Shown in pieces: positions 31,377-41,769 of a stretch of DNA of 64,000 nt. This DNA comes from Diplosphaera chodatii (Eukaryota; Chlorophyta; Trebouxiophyceae; Prasiolales; Stichococcaceae): the NCBI GenBank assembly GCA_032358165.1, contig JAALGY010000019.1, positions 1,116,001 to 1,180,000 on the forward strand. Reading direction: 5' to 3'. The notes under the pieces are model-generated. The model ran no database searches and was not told where the DNA came from. It was given only the letters and a program-made list of their open reading frames with translations. Made by a program: the position numbers and the translations under genes. The stretch's first letter is position 1, and each line of letters starts with the position of its first letter.

Positions 31377-34306
31377 TCATTCCACAGCCTGCTCGTGCAG
31401 TTTTGGTGCTGGTACGGCAGCAACAACAGATGTGCTATCATGTTGGATCAGCATCTGCATCATGGGCGACGCCACCAGGGCATTGCTAGGTCCTGGAGAA
31501 TCTGGCACCGCCAACTGTTCTATGTTATAGACGTCCAGATCAGACGCCATGTCCCGACGTAGGCCTGCAACCCTCTGGGACAGCTGAGGTGTGGGGGCTG
31601 TGCAATCTGCCTCGCCTGCTTCAGCTGCTGGGAGATGGCGCATTGCAGCCTCGTCCATGGTATCATCTGCTGACTGGCTGTCCGCCGTCGCGTCAAGTAG
31701 CTGTTCAACTGCGATGGTGGCACTGCTGCATTGCTGCACAGTATTCATAGCTGCTTCTAAGTCAGGCTGTGCCTCCACTTCATCCTTCTGGGTGTTGTGA
31801 GGCTGCCAATACCTAGTGCTGCGCTCGTCAGCAGATGACGCCCGAGTCTCTGCCACAGCAGAGCCCTGACACAAGCCGCTGCTGTCACTGGCGGCTGTCT
31901 CGCTTATGATACCTGTCGTGCCGTCCCCTGCAGTGTCAGGCTCGAGCTTGATGGGCACGCTGCCCAGCTGCATTGCTTCTGCCACTGCTGGGTGCCCTGT
32001 CTCTATGTATCTGTCACTCGCGCAGTCCATCTGCTACTCAGAGCTCTTGTGCTGCACATCGTCTGCCATTGACATGGCGTGCAGATCACCACCATCTGGG
32101 GTGGGCTGTCTAAATCGTCGCTGCAGTCTGGCACGACCGCCTGCACACTCTCTGCAGTGCTGGCTTGACCAGGCGCAGCACCCACTCCATCAGCCTCCTG
32201 GCTGTCCATTGCTGCCTCACTGGATGGCAAAGCTATGAATGACTGCTCACTGCCACCGCTGATGCGCAGAATGTCAATGCTGCCAGCCTTGGCTATGCCA
32301 TCGGGCTGCTGCTGTGATGTGTCCTGGTTCACATCACTGTCTTGGCTGTGTGTGAGACGAGCGCTCAGCCGCTGATTCTCTGATCGCCATTCGGGATGGT
32401 GATTAGCAAAGGGGTCACTGCTGGCTTGTGACAGCGCTGATGCACCGCGTGCTGGGCTGCTGCCTTGACTTCCGGGGTTGCATGCCCCGCCAACCGCGCA
32501 GGCCAGCTTGAGCGGTGCGGCCTTACTGCCCAACATCCGCACCTCTGCCGTAAGTGCCTTGATCTGCTTGGTCTGTGCCGCAAGCTTGGCCTGCGCACAG
32601 ACTGGATGAACTACGACACAGGAACCATGGCAATTGAGCACTGTCTGGTGGGAAATTCGAGGAATGAACCATGGTTCCTGTTGCAACCCTAGGAAAGGCA
32701 CTGCGATGCAGTGCGTACAGTGTGGACCCACTTGCGCAGCTGATAGCTGTGAGAGGGCCTCCTGGCCAGGGCGGGCCTTCAGCTGCTGTTGCAGATCAGC
32801 AATGAGTGTGGCTCTCTCATGCAACTGCATCCCCTTTTCCACGTTGGCCTGCAGGTGCATGGTGACACCCTGTGCAGGCGCATGCCATCAGTACAGCGAG
32901 TGCCCCTATGCAGCTGACACTGCAATGCCATACAGGCAGAGTGGGCGGCGCCTGATGCCAGTGCATGGCGATGCATGCAGAGGGCATGACTGGGAACTGT
33001 GTCATGCATGTGGTGCTGCACCTCGGCCTGGGCGATGAGGCGGCGCTGCAGGGCCTGCGTCTGCAGCAGCAGCTCGTGGGCGGCGGGGTCGGCGCCCTCC
33101 AGGTGCCGCCACCGGTGCACATTCAGCGGCTTCTCCACCTCCTGCCCCAGCGCCAGCGCCCTCATCCGCTCCTGCCCACTTGCAGCAGCCATTGCTGAGC
33201 ACCTGATGGGACTGACAGCAATACACCAGCCGGGGAGAACAACACGGTTCTTCAGGAGCCAGTGGTGCGAATTGCCCTGCTCGCATAGGATGGACGCTAA
33301 TCTGCCCCAGTCCTCTGCGATGGACAACAAGAATGGCGGCAGCTGCAGCTGTGTGCACAGCACAGTCGCCTCACCCCCGACACGGACCTGGGCGAGCTCC
33401 TGCTCCAGGAGGGCGGCCTGGCGCCGGGCGCCCGCCACATCCTGCGCAGCCGCACGCAGCGTCGCCGCCTCCTGCTGCGCGCCCTTGCACCGCAGCTCGG
33501 CCTGCCGCAGCCGCTCCTCCATCTGCACAAAACACATGCATGCAGCTCAGATGGGCGCAACCGCCTGAAGCACTCCGATACCCCGGTAAAAGGCTTGTTG
33601 CTGGCGTGCACGCCGGCTTCGCTATGTTGCCTGAACCAACAGTGCACAGGAGCTCTGTGGGGTGTCAGCAGCGCCTGCCACAAGCCTTACCTGCAGCACA
33701 TGCGCTGCCATCTGAGCGGCACTCGCATCTTGCTCAGAGGCCCTGGAAGCGGCTGCCGCCAGCTGCTGATTGCAGGCCGCTAGCTCCTGCTGCAGGCGGT
33801 CCCGCTCACGCGTCATTGCGCCCAGGACGCGCACATCCTGAGTGGCCTTCTGTAGCATTCACAACATCAGTTCTTCTATCGGGCCCGAGGAGCAGCTGAA
33901 ACGTGCGAATCCCCATGAGACACCCAAGCGCAGGCAACATAAGGTCACGTGACCCCAATATGAGGGGCGACTGGATGTCAAGCACGTCATGTCACAGCTC
34001 TAACCACATCTGCCTGGCCCAGAGACCGCCGCATAACTTCCATTTCGGCCCGCAACGTCGCCTCGGCATCACGGATGCCATTACGCTCACGCTCCAGCTG
34101 CTCCCCCCGCCGCTGCGCATTGTTGAGCGCTGCCTGCATCAGCACACACAGTTCAGCATCAGATCGCAGCCGCTTTTGCTTCTCAGCAAAAGTGGCTCAA
34201 CTTCAAGGCTATGCTTGTGCCTGCTGCTCATGCCAGCTGGTGCACCTGCGCCTTGTGGAGCAAGTCCTGCAGCTGGCGGGTGTGTCGATCCAGTTGTATT
34301 CCGACA
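31377..34306 (-). CDS. CFAP58: CFAP58 (CCDC147) flagellar coiled-coil protein, C-terminal part, 5' end missing
   Basis: Read on -, 5' to 3': GIQLDRHTRQLQDLLHKAQ (about 34295-34235), AQRRGEQLERERNGIRDAEA (about 34130-34030), ERDRLQQELAACNQQLAAAA (about 33840-33690) and MEERLRQAELRCKGAQQEAA. Then follows the diagnostic block PLNVHRWRHLEGADPAAHEL with LLQTQALQRRLIAQAEV, then ATLIADLQQQLKARPGQEAL and KLAAQTKQIKALTAEVRMLG. Up to this point the order matches CFAP58, an axonemal protein of motile cilia, residue for residue in the NVHRWR region. After it comes a Ser/Asp/Ala-rich tail of roughly 300 residues (two long exons, stop 31377-31379) that vertebrate CFAP58 lacks. The N-terminal half (~500 residues) expected upstream is absent: 34310-34692 shows no coiled-coil exon and then a mobile element begins. 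The gene may be truncated or decayed, or its start may be misjudged. Confidence 0.82.
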
Positions 34307-34692
34307 AACTCAGGCATGACGCAACTTGCTACTGCGTCGCGATGTGGCCTCAAGGACGTTCCGATGTTGCTTGCCTGATAGCCTTGATGATGAGGTGCAT
34401 CACGGACACATGGTGACTGACCATAGAGAGACCGTCTGGTAGTGCAACGACACCAAAGCGCTCGAAAACATATAGCACAGATCTAAAGATATATCTGACC
34501 CGTTAGTGTCATGTGTCGCTCTGGCTCAACTGCCTCCGTGCACTGAGTCGGTGACTGATCCCAGTAATTCGCGCAAGGCTTCGACGATGACTTCAACGTC
34601 CCATTCAGGATGCCTGGACTGTCGTGCAGGCTGAACGCGTCAAGACGTTGCGACCTGCGTTCGTCGGCCTGGCACTGTTGATCGGGCTATCG
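34307..34692. other. Region between CFAP58 exons and the inserted element
   Basis: No coiled-coil exon found on -. A short - stretch at about 34612-34520 reads HPEWDVEVIVEALRELLGSV and stops soon after. It looks like protein but has no start, and could be a remnant exon. Ends in ggctatcg (34685-34692), duplicated on the far side of the element. Confidence 0.35.
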
Positions 34693-35246
34693 CAGTCATG
34701 TAGGGCACCTTAACACTAGGCAAGAAAGGGTGGTTTTGATAGCAGAATTTCAGTGGGGCTGTGCCGATTGATAGCTGGTCCTGTGCAGATTGATAGCTGC
34801 GAACGCGGCTGAGTGCCGCCAGCACACAGCCCCTCAACATGCGCGACCCGTCTCAGAACATACTTTGCCATCTTGTCGGGGCCATCTGGTAGGGTGTGAC
34901 CTCTCGCACCGGCGATGCGGCACGCTATACCGTCCTGCGTCGAGGACCCTCCGGCAGCTAAACCGGCAGCATTCGAGGCCCACGCACAGTGACAGCCCCG
35001 CGTGCCGCAGCGGCGAAGGCTGGACAGTCCTGAGACTGCACTGTGCCGGGGAGACATGCGGTGGGGGCCTAGGCTGGCCGTGCACGGGTGTTTTTGGTCT
35101 GCAGGCTTGTCAGGCATGGCGTCGTGCTGCGCGCGCCTTGGGCAAATGCAGCAGGTGAGCGGCAACCTGGGAGTGGTTCTGGCATCAGGAGCACCTTCTG
35201 TGCGGCTGTGCGCCCCGTACGCCTGCTTTTGCATGGACATCGAAGC
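34693..35246 (+). repeat. Left long terminal inverted repeat
   Basis: Near-identical to the reverse complement of 39678-40230. Contains an inward-facing reading frame with LAVHGCFWSAGLSGMASCCA, then RLGQMQQ followed by a consensus GTGAGC donor, also conserved in the other arm. Homology fades inward after about 35246 but reappears as an 18-base identity at 35403-35420. Confidence 0.85.
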
Positions 35247-35419
35247 CATTGCCCTGCCCCTGGCCGGGTGCGTTCTTGGGCTGATACTGCGTGCTCTTGG
35301 CTGATTGCATACTCGGCAATCTGCAGGATGCGTTTCTGTCACATCCTGTACTCTGACTGGATCGCCATGCGCCGATCAGGCTGCTGGCCGAGGGTCCGCC
35401 CTATGCACATCCATCAGAT

Positions 35420-38400
35420 GTCAGGTGCGTCGACTGCACGGAGTGGCGATCCGCCGGACCTATGTGCACATTGGCATCCTGATCTTGTGCCATCCACACA
35501 TCGCAGAGCGTTGGGTGTCTCTCAAGGCTCTTCTTTCAGAGAAGAGCCTTTACATTGACGCACTGCGCAGGCCTCGCAGATTGCCACCAGCGCACCAATG
35601 CTAGCCGTGGCTGATGTACAATTCCGAGAACCTAGCAGCACAGCTGAGCAGCACAGCGTCAGGCAGCAGTCTCGCGGCAGTCACGGCTTTCAGTGCCGAC
35701 TGAGGCGCAGCCTGTGCCTGTGCCTGTGCCTGGAACCACCACCATCTTGGTGCGCCACATATGTCATGATGCAGTCTGCACATTGGCAAGCAGCTGCCAC
35801 TTATCGTATGACATAGGACTTCTGCAGCTTCCCAGACTGATGAGCTGTGTATCTCGTTTGTGCTTCGACATTTTGCATGCTGCCAGTACAGCATCGTGCC
35901 CATGAACCTCATGCTGGTAGTGCTGTGCAGAGCAAATTCTCCTCTTCTGAGGGATGATGGCAGCCATTGCGCACATGAGCAGGTGTGGCAATTAGATGGG
36001 AGGGTGCGAGGCTGCACAGTGTGAGCGGGTGCGATGCGCTGCGTTGACAACTTCCAATGCCATTCAGGTGTGCTGTTGCCATCAATTGAACACTTCCACA
36101 AGGCATAGCCAGCCAGCAGAGGCGCAGTCCTCGAGTCATTGCGGTGGGTTGCACGGGTGCGCCACATTCGTATTGAAGCAGCTAGTCCTTGATGTGCCAA
36201 ACTGCTGCAACTGAAACGCTGGATGTGCTGCTGGGCACTGAACATCTCATGCCCTCGCAGGTGGCACCGCGTCTGCCGCCAACATCACCGTCGTATGTGG
36301 GTGCCAGCTGCAGGCGGCTGCAGCATGCGTTGCTGCCTACATTGCACCTGCCAGATGCAGGCAGTGGTGTCTGCAGCCTATTTCTCTTGGAACCATCAGT
36401 GCTCTAAGGACGCTGCATGACATTTGGTGGTCTGTCAGGAGTCATGCGCACAGCAGTATTTGTCCTGGAGCAGCACGACATTGCAAAGTGCAGGAGAGGG
36501 CACCTGTCCTGTATGTGGTGTTACACATGCCAGCTTGTCCGGACAGATGGAGTGCGTCATGGTTCTGTAGGTCTGCAATAGCAGGGGTGTCACAACTGAT
36601 CAGTGGCAGACATGCATTGATGACCACTCGATGCACGAGCAAACCTGTGCACGGCAGTCACCCTTCGGCACTCCTGCACCATACGAATGGCGGCACTCAC
36701 ACACAAGCATACATGGTCTGATGTGCATGGTAGCGGCAGTTCAATCTCCGGACCAAACATGCAACTTGTCCTCACCGCTGTTCCAGCGCTTCCCAAACAC
36801 ATTCGTGCCGGCTTTTGCATATTGACCTGCCAAGCCTATGACAATTGCTCCACATGGCACCCAGCATCCCAGGGAAGAGCTACCGCTACCTAAAGACAAC
36901 ACCTGAGGAGCGCTTTGTTTGCAGCATGTTCGACACGAACTGGGACGCTGCCAATGCAGTGGATACCACATACTTATGGTCGATGGAAATAACTATACAG
37001 GCCGGACCGCCATGTGCGGCTCTCATTTGCTCCTACCTGCGCGGCGGTGTCAGAATACCTTGTAGAATGGCCTGGAACAGAACCATGCTCTGCGTGCACA
37101 CAATGCGTCCTCAGGCATGCGCCTGCACTTTGCCCTGCGCTCACAGGCAGCGCATCCTGCGCATTGCAAACTGAGCTTCAAGCACTGCGCACTGCGCACG
37201 GCGTTCCGCTATGTCCTCGAGCATTACATGTGCTAGCTCCACAAGCAATGCTGCATCTGATGTTTCACTGACGCTGGTGGACGGGAACAGTCGTATCTAC
37301 CTGCAGGCATGGTTCCAGCTGAGCACATAGCAGGTCATGTCGCAATCCATCGGGTGTCCATCCCCGTGGTGAACGTATCACTCTCTGAATCACCTGGACA
37401 TTCGACAGCTCAAACCTTACTTTGGTGGAAGCTGTGAAGGCGCGGCCACTGTAGGAGGAACGCAGGAGCAGCATCTTGGCCATGTCCTTTGTTGGGGCGC
37501 TGCCGACCGGATGTGCCATTGCCAGCCTGCAGTCTGATGGTTATGCGAACAGGACTGTCAGCTAGCACGAGGTTGCATGCAGGAGTATTCAGGGGTCCAC
37601 TTGTAACCAGCAATGCCGATGCCTGCTCATGACATGCCTCACATCGCACTCCGTTGATTGCTGCTACTCGTTATCCGTTGTATGCTGCGCATACAACTGT
37701 ATCACCGCTGACGCCCCTGCGCACAATGTAGACGCTGCACCGTCGCCACTTGCGGCAAAGCAGGACACTTGCCTGCTAGCAATCCCAGCGTAGCAGAGAT
37801 CTCCGTCATCAAGCATATACCGCCCTGCTCTGCTGCTGGTTACTGTTGTCGATGTCATGGTGAGATGCCAGCAGGGCACCTGCTTTCACTGCTATATATG
37901 TCGCAACGCTGGTGTCCACCGTTAACAACAACCCCATCAGTAGTGGTCTGAGAAGTGCATGTGCGACTTCACATAGTGCGGTGACTGTGCCTGCCTGTTC
38001 TTATGCTCAAATGTGACGGATCAGTAGATCACTCCTACACTGCAGGTCACTGCAACAAACCCTGGGTTTTGCCACAATCTTGACCGCCGAATATCCAATA
38101 TGATGCACGTATGCAGTCTCAGTGGCGAGGTTACTGTCAACAGTTGACTTTCAGACACCAGGCATGCCTCATTCAGTGAGTGCTGGACGTTCACTGCAAT
38201 CACGATTGGTATGATCTGATTGGGAGAGCAGACAATTTGCCTGGGAGCTTGTTGCAGTTGGGTATGCATGTACCATCTATCGCTTCTTTCAGCAGATCAC
38301 AGTGACATGTCCAGCATGTCAACAACCTGGCGCAAAAACTGATTGCTGTGCAGGCTTCATGCATGCAGGACTGGACCGTGTACGGAGTACGTGAGAGTGT

Positions 38401-39300
38401 TCTGGTGTATGTATGCGCACGAGTCGATTCTCCCACCCGCTGCTGCTGCGCTGCACAGCAACGCTCTGCCGGCAGTGTGTGAGCGATGACCTTTCTCAGG
38501 TCACTCGCCTGCCTGCAGGCACTATAGCCTCAGGGTGTGCCACACGTGCACACTTACGAATTGCACTCTACTGCACAAAGAGCTTGTGGTCTGCATGATG
38601 CAGGTGGAAGGAACCCAGCAGCAGGCTTTCAAGTAGACACTTTGAGAGGTGTCCCGTACAGCGTAGCGCCACGCAATCAACCGATATCAGCAGGGAACAA
38701 GCGGTGTGGTTAGAGAGCACCGACTACTGAAGCCAGTCCAGGTGCAGGTTGTCTTCCGCTGGCAACCAGCAATGGTGTTGCAGGCCGCACATGCAATTCA
38801 CGTGCACCAGCAACACTTTAGCAACAACACTTCAGCTGCTCGCGTTCAGCCATGACTTCATGTTAGGCGTACAAGCGTCCGCACAGGACCATCCCATGTG
38901 CACTCAGGGGTGCTGTACAGTCTGTAGGCAAAAGCAGCTGAAACTTTCGCTGCCCGTGCAGAGGCAGCTGGACATCGTAGAGAGGAGAGAGGTGCAGCCA
39001 AATGGCAGGTGCAAGCATTGGCGTAGATGTATGTTGCAGCTTGACGCATGTTGCGCTGCTGGTACATATGACAGTGAGGCTGCCACATACTGAGAAGCAA
39101 CGGGACACTTTGTGAGTGTGTATCTGTAGGGTCTGAACGGTTACAGGGCAACAGTTGCAACAGCAGCTGGCCTGGTTGCGGCTGTCGGTGGTGGATCGTC
39201 CATGGCGCTGATGCTCAGTGCTGCACCTGCTACACGCCAGCAATCTGCGGGTGCTTCTGGAGCTGACAATCTGCTGTGGGCAGTTTCAGGCCTTTGCTGA
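35420..39300 (+). CDS. Unidentified multi-exon coding sequence inside the element
   Basis: Several + strand stretches bounded by plausible splice sites look like protein, but I could not join them into one checked model. They are 35421-35567 (VRRLHGVAIRRTYVHIGILI, ERWVSLKALLSEKSLYIDAL), about 35618-35700 (YNSENLAAQLSSTASGSSLA), about 36219-36360 (LGTEHLMPSQ, LPPTSPSYVGASCRRLQHAL) and about 36441-36560 (QQYLSWSSTTLQSAGEGTCP with a C-P-x-C pair). Further on are about 36740-36950 (PNMQLVLTAVPALPKHIRAG or, in another frame, IPGKSYRYLKTTPEERFVCS), about 37214-37306 (SNAASDVSLTLVDGNSRIYL), 38046-38150 (VTATNPGFCHNLDRRISNMM) and a last exon 39130-39300 (GLNGYRATVATAAGLVAAVG) with TGA 39298. No domain is recognised. 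It may be a transposase, a captured host gene, or two genes. Confidence 0.3.
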
Positions 39301-39677
39301 CAGCAGCAGCTGCTTCCATGCTGGTTCCCAACACTGAAAGCGCATGTGCAGCGCAGGGCGTTGTGCAATGTAATGCTTCAGCTTTGCGACGTGCCAATGT
39401 TGCCCGCACGTAAAAGGGCCTACAGGGGGTGATGGCATTACGCGGAAGCCTTGTTTGCTCGCTTGACAGCTCTCTCATGCAACCGATGGAACCTGGGCAT
39501 CGCATCTGATGGATGTGCATGGAGGCAATCCTTCTAGTAGCAGCCCGATGGGACAGGAAGCATCGTCGCGGGCACGCAATATGACTGTAAAGCCCAGTTG
39601 GACGTCCCGGATGGGCAGTCGGCCGCAGACACGCAGCTAACAGCCCGGAGACGCGCCCAACCTGACTCAGAGCAAAG

Positions 39678-40230
39678 GCTTCGATGTCCATGCAAAAGCA
39701 GGCGTACGGGGCGCACAGCCGCACAGAAGGTGCTTCTGATGCCAAACCCACTCCCAGGTTGCCGCTCACCTGCTGCATTTGCCCAAGGCGCGCGCAGCAC
39801 GACGCCATGCCTGACAAGCCTGCAGACCAAAAACACCCATGCACGGCCAGCCTAGGCCCCAACCGCATGTCTCCCCGGCACAGTGCAGTCTCAGGACTGT
39901 CCAGCCTTCGCCGCTGCGGCACGCGGGGCTGTCACTGTGCGTGGGCCTCGAATGCTGCCGGTTTAGCTGCCGGAGGGTCCTCGACGCAGGACGGTATAGC
40001 GTGCCGCATCGCCGGTGCGAGAGGTCACACCCTACCAGATGGCCCCGACAAGATGGCAAAGTATGTTCTGAGACGGGTCGCGCATGTTGAGGGGCTGTGT
40101 GCTGGCGGCACTTAGCCGCGTTCGCAGCTATCAATCTGCACAGGACCAGCTATCAATCGGCACAGCCCCACTGAAATTCTGCTATCAAAACCACCCTTTC
40201 TTGCCTAGTGTTAAGGTGCCCTACATGACT
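39678..40230 (-). repeat. Right long terminal inverted repeat
   Basis: Inverted copy of 34693-35246. Read on -, an uninterrupted frame of 230 codons runs from the arm into the interior (39922-39230; includes MQQVSGNLGVGLASEAPSVR), whereas in the left arm the same frame stops soon after the arm ends. Confidence 0.85.
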
Positions 40231-40526
40231 GGCTATCGGAAGTGAGTCGCGCCCAAGTCAGGGTTTTTGCCGACCGCAGTTGACATCTCGACAACATGGC
40301 AACTTCAGAGAGGCGGCATCTAGCCATGTTACCGCTGCAGGTCCCAGCACAGCCATCCACTTGTGCAAATCAGGTACCGGCACTTGCAGCCGTTGCTCAC
40401 AGCAAACCATTCCGTTGGTCCCTGCTAAACTGCGGCGCCGCACAACATGGTGTGCACGAGCAACTGATGTCACGTCGGGCATGATGAACGGTAGACGTGC
40501 CTGATCGAACTCATCAGACATACAGT
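40231..40526. other. Right flank of the element
   Basis: Begins with the second copy of ggctatcg. A + open frame from ATG at 40296 (MATSERRHLAMLPLQVPAQP) has transit-peptide composition and might be the first exon of the next gene. No CFAP58-like exon on -. Confidence 0.35.
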
Positions 40527-41322
40527 ATGCAGCAGGCCCTGCCCTGCAGCCAGGCCAGCATGATGTTGGTGGTCCCCGCCCACTGGCATACAGCGCTCCC
40601 ATGCTGCCGACAGCCGGACCCCTCCGCGGCAGGCTTGTGTGCCCCAACAGCAGGCTTTATGCGGAGGTTTTCACCACTGAGATGGACTGCAGCACGGACA
40701 TCGCACAGGCGAGCTGCAGCCAGTCCCAAGTCTGAGACAGCGGTGCACCAGGACCTCTGGTCCGAGGACCTTGCCGACACGTCGTGGGCAGAGGGATGGA
40801 CGGCATCAGAAGACAGCCAGCAGGAGGATCCGCCGCAGATCTGGCCAGAACCCGAGGTGTGCTGTTGGCACGGGAACGAATCACTGCTGGCATGTGTCCA
40901 GCCCATATGTGCAGCTGCCCGTCCCATCTGGCGGCAGCATTGCAGCAACATTTGCAGACTGGGGGATGACGAGACATCTCACAGATTCCTCGTTGAAGTC
41001 ACAAGCTGCTGCGCTTCTGCGCAGCAGGGTGCTGACAACCTGTGTCCGACCCCATAACCCTGAGAACAGCAGTGACAAAACGGCAGATCAAGTCGCCAGC
41101 ATTTGTCTGCTGAACCGTGGCTGTCTGCTCTTGCAGGAACCTTCAGGCCCAGAAGCGCTCGCGCAGAATGTCTTGGCACTGGCGCTTGCCGCCGTGCTAG
41201 CATTGGCTGCTGGTAACGTGCTGTGGAAGCTACTGTCGGTATGCTGGGCCCTGGTATCTGCGGCAGCACGGTACTCCTTTGTGGCAATATTACTCCTCGT
41301 TGTAGCGGTTTTCCTGCAATGA
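40527..41322 (+). CDS. Small plastid-type membrane protein, conserved-looking, function unknown
   Basis: Two exons, 40527-40856 and 41137-41322, join in phase 0 to 171 residues. Start ATG 40527 (MQQALPCSQASMMLVVPAHW); ATG 40659 (MRRFSPLRWTAARTSHRRAA) is the alternative. The N-terminal part is Arg/Ser/Ala-rich and basic, like a chloroplast transit peptide. An acidic, Trp-containing middle follows (HQDLWSEDLADTSWAEGWTA, PPQIWPEPE). The second exon has two hydrophobic helices, ALAQNVLALALAAVLALAAG and NVLWKLLSVCWALVSAAARY SFVAILLLVVAVFLQ. Location in the plastid envelope or thylakoid is inferred from leader and helices. I do not recognise a named family. Confidence 0.62.
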
Positions 41323-41769
41323 ACGATGCTGGCATGTATGGTGCCCAGACGCATAGTGTACAAGTGCTCTGCCATACACGCATGCATTGCGATATTCATA
41401 CGTTTGGCTCTGTCGTGCGGTTATGGGGGCTTGTGAGAGACTGAGACTTCTGGTTGTAGATGTACCTCAGGACATGGTTGCCTGTGATGCTCGGTCATTC
41501 TATTTGAGGTGAACAGACGCGTTTGCTGCAGCTGAATTTGGTATACCTGCTCCCTTTAGGGACTGACCCATTTTTGTGGGCACTGCCTCCCCCACCTCCC
41601 GCAGAAATACCGCCAGACACCCTGTACAACATTCAAGGTCACAGCTTGCATCAACACGGAGTGCCATGCACATCTCATACTGCGTCCTGCAATGCCCGCA
41701 TCGCGGGCTACTAGACTGCAATGGCACTGTCACTTGAAACACTGTGAATCATTCAACCTCGAAAGCAGC
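41323..41769. other. Intergenic, upstream of RAD54-like gene
   Basis: About 450 bases between two + genes. Contains a short proline-rich open stretch (LPPPPPAEIPPD, near 41590-41620) without splice support. Probable 3' region of the membrane-protein gene and promoter of the next gene. Confidence 0.4.

Larger units (their letters stand above)
34685..40238. mobile_element. 5.5-kb DNA transposon-like element with long terminal inverted repeats and flanking 8-bp duplication
   Basis: The element proper is 34693-40230. The outer ~550 bases on each side are inverted copies of each other, differing at only a few positions. On the outside both ends are flanked by the same 8 bases in direct orientation (ggctatcg, 34685-34692 and 40231-40238), as expected of a target-site duplication. 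The element termini are agtcatgtagggcacctta in inverted orientation, with one extra base (c) at the left, so a 9-bp duplication with one mismatch is equally possible. Long inverted repeats with 8-9 bp duplications occur in Mutator-like and some other DDE transposon groups. No transposase motif is recognised inside. High arm identity implies recent insertion or gene conversion. Confidence 0.7.

Noticed and set aside
39230..39922. 230-codon open frame on - reaching from the right arm into the element
   Set aside because: Not listed as a gene on its own: the left arm interrupts the same frame, and the composition is Cys/Arg/Ala-rich without a domain. Mentioned under the arm.
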